Source: Kluyveromyces lactis
Lineage: Eukaryota; Ascomycota; Saccharomycetes; Saccharomycetales; Saccharomycetaceae
Assembly (NCBI RefSeq): GCF_000002515.2
Contig: NC_006042.1
Coordinates: 2,294,001 to 2,358,000 of the forward strand
Reading direction: 5' to 3'
Length of the DNA stretch: 64,000 bases
Of this stretch, positions 57,009 through 64,000 are shown piece by piece; the stretch's first letter is position 1; each line of letters opens with the position of its first letter. The notes beneath the pieces were generated by a model. That model ran no database searches, was not told where the DNA came from, and worked only from the letters and a program-made list of their open reading frames with translations. The position numbers and the translations under genes are program-made.

Positions 57009-57602
57009 TTACAGTAGTGTACCCTTTGATTCATCCAGGGTGATTTGGTTTTTATTGAGAAGCGGGTTTGATTCGGCACAAAGATCTAGCCTTGTGCAAG
57101 CTTCTAGCATGATCTCTTTTAAGAGAAACCATTTCTTCTCAAGTTGAACAGCTTCTGTATAATCCTTCTTAAGTTTATCATTTAGTTCTGTGAGCCATTT
57201 CTTCTCTTCCAGCAGTGTGGACTCATCTAACTGTGCATAGTCCACGTTTTCCAAAGCTGGGTCTTCTCTTTTCCATATATCGATATAGTCTTCGTGCATC
57301 TTATTGAGTGAATCCTTATATTGGATCAACTTAAGCCTGTTTAAATCTTCAATTTCTTCTCGCTGAGCTAGCTGACCTGGAATATGACGAATCACCTCAT
57401 AGTTTATCTTTAACGAGTCATCAATGGCTACTATATGTCTTTTGTTCCCAGATTTGCGATCCTCGTCAGCAGATGTGTGTAGAGGAGCGTTCTTATAACG
57501 AGCAATGGCTCGTTTACTTCTTTGTACTTGTATATTCTTAAGGTCTTCCATGGATCTCTTTTTGTTAATTATCTGTTCTGCTGTCAGAGCCGTTACAGTC
57601 AT
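57009..57602 (-). CDS. IES3: Ies3, INO80 complex subunit
   Basis: 197 residues (S. cerevisiae 250). Two blocks match Ies3: KRHIVAIDDSLKINYEVIRH in the first half (Sc KRHIVAVDDISKMNYEMIK) and LEKKWFLLKEIMLEACTRLD near the end (Sc RKWFILKELLLDANVELD). The helical stretch between them is probably coiled coil. Ies3 belongs to the INO80 chromatin remodeller and has been linked to telomere maintenance. The divergent partner FCF2 is also adjacent in S. cerevisiae (YLR051C/YLR052W), which makes the assignment firm. The protein is shorter than the S. cerevisiae one at both ends. Confidence 0.9.
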   Translation of the reverse strand: MTVTALTAEQIINKKRSMEDLKNIQVQRSKRAIARYKNAPLHTSADEDRKSGNKRHIVAIDDSLKINYEVIRHIPGQLAQREEIEDLNRLKLIQYKDSLNKMHEDYIDIWKREDPALENVDYAQLDESTLLEEKKWLTELNDKLKKDYTEAVQLEKKWFLLKEIMLEACTRLDLCAESNPLLNKNQITLDESKGTLL

Positions 57603-58044
57603 CCTCGGTGGCTTATTTGTGTTTGTGTGTGTGTGGAGTTTTCTTTACTGCTCTTTTTTGTTGTTGATTTTGGAAGTATGTAAAGATGCATATGACTTCT
57701 TAGTTTGAGACTATATTGTAGAGACAAAGAAGACGCTAAAAGATAAATATTGTTTTAGTTGAAAGGGGAGCTGTGGAGAGTACAATTTATTTGATCTTTC
57801 TGAACCGATGTTAAAGAATAAGTATTAGATGGAGAATCTTTCATCCCGCACGTGACCGTTGCTTTCTTTTCTACGACGAAAGTGCATCAAAACATCCGAA
57901 GCTCAGAAGGTAAAAAAAAAAAATAGTTACATAGCTCCCAGCTCATCGCCTTAACGAGGTGATAGAAAGAGTGTGATAAAAACCATTTAGAGTGCGTCCT
58001 TTGATAAGCTAAAGACCCTCAAGGACACTAAAACCCAAACAAAC
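57603..58044. other. Divergent promoter IES3 / FCF2
   Basis: 442 bases with a GT-rich run near the IES3 start (57618-57636), a CACGTGA box (57849-57855) and a PAC motif (57940-57949). No gene is seen. Confidence 0.65.
57940..57949 (-). promoter_or_regulatory. PAC motif upstream of FCF2
   Basis: The minus strand reads GCGATGAGCT, an exact PAC consensus, 96 bp upstream of the FCF2 ATG. FCF2 is an early pre-rRNA processing gene, so the motif fits. Confidence 0.7.
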
Positions 58045-58719
58045 ATGGACAGCCTTAATGTAGATGAACTTTTCGCCGATTTGAAGCGAGTAGTGGCGGA
58101 AGAGAAACAGAGCGATGAGCCAACTAAAGGTGATGTCGATGGCTTCCATGATGACAAACTCTCAGTAGAGATTGACGACAAAACGGAACAGTTTCAAGCC
58201 ATCGAGAGGAACTTGAAGAGACTGCCCAAACTTCAAACTGGTTTTGATCAGCTGGGAACCAACGGGAAACAAATTCAAGTTGAAGAGCAAAGCAAGGTTA
58301 TCAAGATCGATGATCCGATATACATCTTAGAATCACGTAAAAAATCAGACAAGGTAAAACCACCGACAGAGACTGAAAAATGGTTCACCCTACCGAAAAC
58401 CGAGATGACTGCCGAAGTGAAGCGTGATTTGATGATAATCAAGCACAGAGCCGCATTAGATCCAAAGAGACATTATAAGAAAGATAAATGGAAGATTCCT
58501 GAGAGGTTCAGTGTTGGTACAATAATTGAAGGTCCAACCGAGTTCTACAGCAGTAGGTTAAAGAACAAGGAACGTAAGAACACAATGTTAGAGACGTTAA
58601 TGGCAGACGACACAACGAACAAATATTTCAAACGTAAGTACACCGAAGTGCAGCAGAAGAAGACAAGCGGGAAGAAAGCCCACTACAATGCCGTCAAGGA
58701 TAAGAGACGGAAGTTTTAA
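58045..58719 (+). CDS. FCF2: Fcf2, SSU processome factor for pre-rRNA A0-A2 cleavages
   Basis: 224 residues (S. cerevisiae 217). The Fcf2 domain covers ~110-215: [40 protein letters not shown], then [20 protein letters not shown]. The tail [12 protein letters not shown] is basic and typical of nucleolar factors. The N-terminus is acidic. Fcf2 acts with Fcf1 in the nucleolus for 18S rRNA production. The PAC motif upstream and the divergent IES3 agree with the S. cerevisiae YLR051C locus. Confidence 0.96.
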   Translation: MDSLNVDELFADLKRVVAEEKQSDEPTKGDVDGFHDDKLSVEIDDKTEQFQAIERNLKRLPKLQTGFDQLGTNGKQIQVEEQSKVIKIDDPIYILESRKKSDKVKPPTETEKWFTLPKTEMTAEVKRDLMIIKHRAALDPKRHYKKDKWKIPERFSVGTIIEGPTEFYSSRLKNKERKNTMLETLMADDTTNKYFKRKYTEVQQKKTSGKKAHYNAVKDKRRKF

Positions 58720-60117
58720 ACTAATGTACGGCTAACTATAAATGTATAGAATGTATTATGTATTCATCCATATTACTCTGCTTGCAACAGAAACGCATCA
58801 CATTTCGATTAGTAGAAGAAGAAGAAGAAGAAGAAGAAGAATAATAAGGGCACGTGATCTTATTTGTTACCCGGACTCGTATGGAAAACAACAAATCCCA
58901 CAGGGAAATAAAAAAGGAACTAAGAACACCCACACCTAACACGTAATCTCACAAAAGAAACGCTGCTCTAACCTCTCCCACTTCTACCTCTATCTGTTCA
59001 TCCATCTCCTACAGTGATGTCTAACCCCTAGTAATCTCGGTTGCTACGTGTACCTGGTTCTTGTTTGTTTACCTTTAGATTAGCCACAGAGTGAAAAGCC
59101 TGACTGAGCTGATAGTGGGAAAAAAAGAAGATTGGATAGAGAGACGAAGAAACAAGGAAAGACGGAACAGACAGACCTTGAATTTAGGTTGAAGAACGAA
59201 CTGCTGGAGGATTTCCACGACCAATGGTTCCAAAAAAACTTTAACTTGGCTGAACCATCCTTCTTGTGGCTAGTCCGGCATCAGCGGAACACACACATAC
59301 ACACAGTGGGAATACCAGGTTCCCATTTCACATTTTACACACTGCCGACGCAGAAAACGACGTAGAAACTCACACTTCGTTCTTCCGCTTATGGTCCCTC
59401 TGTTTCTTTATTTTCTTAAAACTTATCTCTTTAGCACAAGTACGGTGACTAACGCTACCGCCACTACTAGGTTTTACGGAGCATTCCAATCGAAAACTGC
59501 AATTCCTCAGTTATTTTCCTCTGGAAATGGAGGTTAGTACGTCGGACAAACTAACTAGGGTACCAGAAACAAGAAACCAGAAAATCTCTGTAAACTATGT
59601 GTTTTCAGCACTAGGTCGATCCACTGTGGCTATTATTTGTACTTTGTTTTCCTTGACTGGTAGTTGGCTAGCTTGATTGTACGTATTTCACTTTTCTTGT
59701 AAAAAAAAAATTACTGTTCCTACTTTCTCAGAATACTAAATCTAATGAATTTTGTTAACGGTTTTATTTTTTGACTTATAAGAAACGATTCTGACAATGA
59801 GTCCCTCTTTATGTATATTTTGACATAATCTGCTTTCTTCACAAAGGTAAGCAAGAAAGACGCTTTTTTTCTCACTGACCTGTTTGTGAGTGTGTGAGTG
59901 TACTTTGTTTGCGCTGTTTTGACCTGCTTCAATCTGGTCTCGTACCCTGGAATTTAGTTATAATAAGAAGGTAAAAGTTGGAATTATTGCTCGAGGAAAG
60001 GATTAATAGCCAGAATCAGATAGGAAAAAGTCAGAATATACCTAAGGATTAAAAAAAGCGCTTTCGCTGCGGATTTGTGTTGACACATTATATTATTAAA
60101 CATATATTTTGATTGCG
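58720..60117. other. Long GAT1 upstream region (1.4 kb)
   Basis: It contains a nine-unit AGA microsatellite (58814-58840), a CACGTGA box (58851-58857), a CA-rich patch (59290-59307), a CTTATC (GATAAG on the minus strand) at 59422-59427 and a possible eight-codon uORF (59797-59823). No protein gene is supported; the 77-codon frame near 59132 has no ATG start. Confidence 0.55.
58814..58840 (+). repeat. (AGA)9 trinucleotide microsatellite
   Basis: Nine uninterrupted AGA units in the 3' flank of FCF2, followed by ATAATAAGG and then a CACGTGA box. Probably length-polymorphic. Confidence 0.9.
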
Positions 60118-62196
60118 ATGGGCACAGAGGAATATTCAAGAAAGCTTCAAGAAGCGATTCAAGACCCGAGCACCGAGGCGTTATGGCGCATGTATTCGAA
60201 AGCCAAGGCCTCGTTGCCCTATAGAGAACGAATGTCAAATTTGACGTGGCGTATGATGGGTATGAAACTCCACAAGCATGCCTCATCCGGCGGTTCGGAT
60301 AAAAACACCGGTACCGAGGCATCTGGTGCAAATACCAATACTGCGACTACTGTATATAACAGCTCCAATGGTGGTAATAATAATCCTTTGAAGTTTGATG
60401 GGGTCTCTTTTGCACTACACGATTGGAAGGCTTCAGAACTGGCCAGTTCAAACCATACAAATATAGCGTTGGATCCTACGCTCTCGTTTCTCGATGGGCT
60501 CACTGAACTTCCCCCTCATCATTCACAACGTGAGAATGAGAACACTACGGAAGCAGTGGAAGACGTTGATATGGGTAAAGACATAGACAATGCTGAGGAT
60601 GATTTCGATTACGTTAGCCATCTGAAACGTTTGAACGGTAGCATTACTGAGAGTATCAATCCAAAGAATCTAAATGCCGATGTATCGATGTCCAATTACT
60701 CATCCTCACAAAGCGAACAATCGAATCCGCAGTTGCATTCAACAGCGTTTGACGGTCATTACGGATCGTTTTCGGATCACGATAGAAACGTAGGATTTAT
60801 GTCTATGGATCTCAATCAAGTTACCTCCGCTTCTTCAGATTACCATTTGATAGAACATTTACAACAATCAGAACTTAGCTCACAAGCCGATGATGTGTTG
60901 CTCACCGATGGTACTCAAAACTCTAGTGCATCGCCGGCAATGATAAATGATGGTAACTCTATTTATGCGAAACACACTAATGATCCTTCCGATCCATCCT
61001 TGCTTGGTGGATTTAGTCATAAGGGGACAGGTTCCTTTTTCGATGACTCGGATATCATGACTTCTTTTACCGGCTCTTCTAGTCTTTCCACTTTGAAGAA
61101 TCCCGACTATGACTCCCAAAGGCCACCATTACATTCTACTACTTCTACCGCTTCTTTGAAAGAAATGTATTATCAGCAACAGCATTCTCAATCACAATCA
61201 CAATTACAAAGACGTCCCTCTACTGCGGTATCTTCTGTAAACCCAATATCCATTAGGAAACCAACTTTATCAAGAAGTAACAGCTCATTCGGTTCTTCTT
61301 TACCAAATAATCTATCAATAGGTTCTGGAACAGCTCCAACTTCATACATGTCAACTTCTCAAGGAACAAGACGTGGATCTTTGGCTAACTCCATAAGAAA
61401 GAAGCCAATTAATAAGACAGGTTCTAGAAGATCATCCGTTTCATTGAACCAACTTAACAATGAAGGAGGAGAAAATGCCATGGGTGCTAACAGTGGACAA
61501 GATTCAGGAGTTAAGACAGAAACTCAATGTTCAAATTGTCATACGAAGACGACACCCTTATGGAGAAGAGATCCTCAAGGTAACCCGTTGTGTAATGCTT
61601 GTGGTTTGTTTTTGAAACTTCACGGTGTTGTAAGGCCATTGTCCTTGAAAAAGGATGTGATCAAGAAGAGACAAAGATCATCTAACAAATCTAAACAAGT
61701 ATCGTCACTTTTAACAAGTGGATTAGCATCAAGTAACAATAACAGTAACGCAAGCATCAACAGCGGGATCAACGAGAATAATAACTCTGCGATTTCTACC
61801 GGCTCTCCGACAAACGCCATCTCCCCAGATAAGAAGAGATATGCTTTGAAGAAAAAACTGGGTAAACCAACAACACCAACTGCGAACTTGCAGTTGCAAA
61901 GGCAGGGAAGCGCCTCTCCATCACTGCCGCAAAATGCTCTTTTCAATTTTCCCAGTCTCGGTAAAGTAGAATCTTTCAACGATGAATCACCAGCAAAATC
62001 CGCGCAGATCTCGAACAATTTGGAAGGTTTTATGGATCAAGATTTTATTCGCAAACAATCCTCCCAAGTAGAGAAAGATAATCAAAAATCATCGCAATAT
62101 CAACATCAAGCGGAATCACAAACTGAAAATCCAAAAAACAAAGGGAAACCCCCTGGAGATGTAACCAGCTGGGAATGGTTGACCTTGTCCTTATAA
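60118..62196 (+). CDS. GAT1: Gat1, GATA zinc-finger activator of nitrogen-catabolite genes
   Basis: 692 residues from the ATG at 60118 (an in-frame TTG three codons earlier was rejected); S. cerevisiae Gat1 is ~510. The N-terminus has the fungal GATA-factor helix [20 protein letters not shown] (DUF1752-like). The zinc finger is CSNC-x17-CNAC (471-495), with [20 protein letters not shown] following, closest to Gat1 rather than Gln3. The protein ends WEWLTLSL, like the Gat1 tail LDWLNLNL. Long Ser/Asn/Gln-rich linkers account for the extra length. Gat1 activates poor-nitrogen genes and is held back by Ure2/TOR in good nitrogen. Position after FRS2 fits YFL021W; an upstream GATAAG may allow autoregulation. 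Confidence 0.93.
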   Translation: MGTEEYSRKLQEAIQDPSTEALWRMYSKAKASLPYRERMSNLTWRMMGMKLHKHASSGGSDKNTGTEASGANTNTATTVYNSSNGGNNNPLKFDGVSFALHDWKASELASSNHTNIALDPTLSFLDGLTELPPHHSQRENENTTEAVEDVDMGKDIDNAEDDFDYVSHLKRLNGSITESINPKNLNADVSMSNYSSSQSEQSNPQLHSTAFDGHYGSFSDHDRNVGFMSMDLNQVTSASSDYHLIEHLQQSELSSQADDVLLTDGTQNSSASPAMINDGNSIYAKHTNDPSDPSLLGGFSHKGTGSFFDDSDIMTSFTGSSSLSTLKNPDYDSQRPPLHSTTSTASLKEMYYQQQHSQSQSQLQRRPSTAVSSVNPISIRKPTLSRSNSSFGSSLPNNLSIGSGTAPTSYMSTSQGTRRGSLANSIRKKPINKTGSRRSSVSLNQLNNEGGENAMGANSGQDSGVKTETQCSNCHTKTTPLWRRDPQGNPLCNACGLFLKLHGVVRPLSLKKDVIKKRQRSSNKSKQVSSLLTSGLASSNNNSNASINSGINENNNSAISTGSPTNAISPDKKRYALKKKLGKPTTPTANLQLQRQGSASPSLPQNALFNFPSLGKVESFNDESPAKSAQISNNLEGFMDQDFIRKQSSQVEKDNQKSSQYQHQAESQTENPKNKGKPPGDVTSWEWLTLSL

Positions 62197-62565
62197 TTTA
62201 ATTCTCTGATTACTTTTTCCCTAATCTAATAATATCCATCGCTCGATTCTTAGGCAACAGGTTTACTTAAGATTATATTCTGTTCATAGTTTCAGTTTCC
62301 CAGTTAATACTAACTTCAAGGGTTTTTTATAAAGTTATATCGTTCATTTAACAGATGTTGATTACAAGCTTATTATTCTCGGTAACAACTTTGGAATAGA
62401 GTATCTTCTTCACATGAGTTGCTCATATGTATTTTTATAATCACAGACTACTAAAAACGGAGGGAACTATCGTGAAAGGGCAAAACTGCTATTCAATAAC
62501 GTACTTACAAGTCATACTCATTAATATATATATACATGAACTCATAAAGAGGTCTTACATTGGAC
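62197..62565. other. Convergent 3' region GAT1 / CLU1
   Basis: 369 bases of AT-rich sequence between two 3' ends, including TATATATATATA (62525-62536), which resembles yeast efficiency elements for 3'-end formation. No gene is seen. Confidence 0.6.
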
Positions 62566-64000
62566 CTAATTTTTAGTGTGCTTCTTCTTTGATTTTTTAG
62601 AAGACTTGGACGCACCTGGGCCTTCAATGAATTGTAAAAGTTCATCAACTGATTTGTTGGTTAGAGCAGGGCTGCTGCTGGACGATTTTTTACCTTTCTT
62701 TTGAGAAATATTAGCTGGTTTAGTTGCTTGCTGAGCGGAAGCGAGTTTCTTTTCTTGTTGTTGCTTAGTAATAATACCTTTAATAGTTTCGGACCATTGT
62801 TTCGAAGTCAAGGTAGTTTGATCATTTAACCCTAATTCTTTCGAGAAAATGGATTTGGCTTTCTCAATATGAGATAATGCATGAGACATGTCATCCAAAG
62901 AGGTATACAAGTTGGCAATACGTGATTCATTTTGACCATATGGTAATGTTTCTTCGCTACCAGTGATCTTTAGAAGCAACTCAGACAGCTTGTTCAAAAT
63001 CTTGATCTGAACTTTCTTATCCTCAGTACTAGCAGCAATTTGGAATAATAAATTGAATACATTAACCCTACCAGAGTGGACAAAAGGAGCTAAAAGCTTC
63101 AATAATTCATGGACTTTCTTCAATACAAGCGCAGAGTTGTAGATAGAGCCTTGGCCGTATTCAAGGTATGCCAAGTTTGACAAAATTCTAACGGTTTCAA
63201 ATGAATCAACACCGTAACACCTTTCGGAAAGCAAAGCAGCCTTGTTACAGAAAGTAACAGCTTGTGAATACTGGCCCAATCTAGAATACATATTAGAAAG
63301 TAACAAATACGAAGAAACGAGTGATGGATGAACTAAACCGAAAATATCTTCACGGAATGCAATACTTTGACCAAGCAAAGTGAGAGCTTCATTCATTTTC
63401 TTCGCACGTTCTTTGGCTTGCTCTTCTTCTTTCGAAGTTGCTCCAGAAGATCCGGCGTCCTCACCGTCAGCTGCAGCTTTCTTTGATTCTTCTTTTTTCT
63501 TCTCAGCCTCCTCCTCTTCAACACTTACAGCATTAACTAGAGAAGCCCCTTGAATCCACAACTCTTCAGCAATCAAGCTTTGAAATTCTGCTCCCTTGAT
63601 AACTGGTCTTAAAGAGAAATCATTAATAGAAAATGTTTGTTTTGGATCAACGATTTTGCTTCTCAATTTTTTGTCTTGAGCTTGTTTCCACTTTTCATAT
63701 TGTTCTTTGGTGAAGAAGTATTCCTTGTTGATCAATTGAATACCGAACTTTTGGGCGATGGCCCTGATTAAAGCATACTTGGAAAACCTCTTTTCATTGA
63801 TATCGAACCATTCAGAAGTTAGATCGTAACGGAAACGAAGTTTTGCTTGAACTCTCACTTCTTCAATTAGTTGTTCTCTGGTGTATTGAGCAAATTCTAG
63901 CTCATTGATATCGAACAAAGCATCCAAATTTTCTACAGTGACACTTTCGTTGTAAGATTTACCAAACAACAAGTTCAAGAAAAATGCAACTAAATGTGGC
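62566..64000 (-). CDS. CLU1: Clu1, clustered-mitochondria protein / eIF3-associated (C-terminal part, cut by window edge)
   Basis: The frame is open from the window edge to a stop at 62566, about 478 residues of a protein that is ~1277 long in S. cerevisiae. It starts HLVAFFLNLLFGKSYNESV, part of the conserved CLU central region, followed by a Lys/Glu-rich linker (~170-200) and TPR-like repeats (SLVSSYLLLSNMYSRLGQYS; TVRILSNLAYLEYGQGSIYN), and ends in a basic tail SKKSKKKHTKN. Clu1 binds mRNAs for mitochondrial proteins, influences mitochondrial distribution and co-purifies with eIF3. The N-terminal CLU domain lies beyond the window. YMR012W is not next to GAT1 in S. cerevisiae, so this marks a third synteny breakpoint. 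Confidence 0.92.
   Translation of the reverse strand, partial: PHLVAFFLNLLFGKSYNESVTVENLDALFDINELEFAQYTREQLIEEVRVQAKLRFRYDLTSEWFDINEKRFSKYALIRAIAQKFGIQLINKEYFFTKEQYEKWKQAQDKKLRSKIVDPKQTFSINDFSLRPVIKGAEFQSLIAEELWIQGASLVNAVSVEEEEAEKKKEESKKAAADGEDAGSSGATSKEEEQAKERAKKMNEALTLLGQSIAFREDIFGLVHPSLVSSYLLLSNMYSRLGQYSQAVTFCNKAALLSERCYGVDSFETVRILSNLAYLEYGQGSIYNSALVLKKVHELLKLLAPFVHSGRVNVFNLLFQIAASTEDKKVQIKILNKLSELLLKITGSEETLPYGQNESRIANLYTSLDDMSHALSHIEKAKSIFSKELGLNDQTTLTSKQWSETIKGIITKQQQEKKLASAQQATKPANISQKKGKKSSSSSPALTNKSVDELLQFIEGPGASKSSKKSKKKHTKN

Noticed and set aside
59132-59448. Short frames upstream of GAT1
   Set aside because: Started by non-ATG codons or low-complexity; derived from CA-rich sequence.

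Overview
The window is nuclear DNA from a budding yeast of the Saccharomycetaceae that split off before the whole-genome duplication, most likely a Kluyveromyces (K. lactis or a close relative). Nearly every gene has a recognisable S. cerevisiae counterpart. Gene order interleaves pairs of S. cerevisiae blocks: YDL030-036 with YOL064-066 (1-13.8 kb), YMR235-239 with YOR297-304 (14.3-38.8 kb), and YFL021-026 with YLR051-052 (39.5-62.2 kb). That double conserved synteny marks an unduplicated ancestor-like genome. Genes are compact, apparently intronless, AT-rich and separated by 0.1-1.4 kb. I found no tRNA, rRNA, transposon, LTR or CRISPR. Species identity is inferred from memory of gene content, not from a search.

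Region 1 (1-14 kb): PRP9 (partial, splicing), DBP10 (60S biogenesis helicase, with PAC/RRPE promoter motifs), SLM3 (mitochondrial tRNA thiolase), MET22 (PAP phosphatase, with Cbf1 and Met31/32-like sites upstream), GPR1 (nutrient GPCR), INP54 (PIP2 5-phosphatase) and RIB2 (riboflavin deaminase fused to a pseudouridine synthase, with a probable two-start arrangement). Region 2 (14-39 kb): RNT1, ISW2, an ankyrin/RCC1/double-BTB protein with no S. cerevisiae counterpart that I recall, CPA1 with its arginine attenuator uORF, RAX1, DFG5, a DUF2867 orphan, BUD7/BCH1, TAF9, MBF1, RNA1, MUM3 and a TIM18/SDH4-like gene. Region 3 (39-64 kb): STE2, BST1, EPL1, BUD27, a His-rich GCR1_C-domain factor, a PAM1/SVL3-like protein, FRS2, IES3, FCF2, GAT1 and the C-terminal part of CLU1.

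There is no single operon-like system. The most informative signals are translational and transcriptional control. The CPA1 attenuator uORF runs into the CPA1 start codon. RIB2 has a targeting-like N-terminus ahead of a second, better AUG. The TIM18-like gene carries a uORF whose stop overlaps its start (TAATG). Eleven intergenic CACGTG boxes all share the CACGTGA flank. PAC or RRPE motifs stand in front of the ribosome-assembly genes. Four genes (19.7-23.4, 30.0-30.5, 51.1-52.7 and 53.1-55.1 kb) interrupt otherwise conserved order and are the best places to look for lineage-specific biology.
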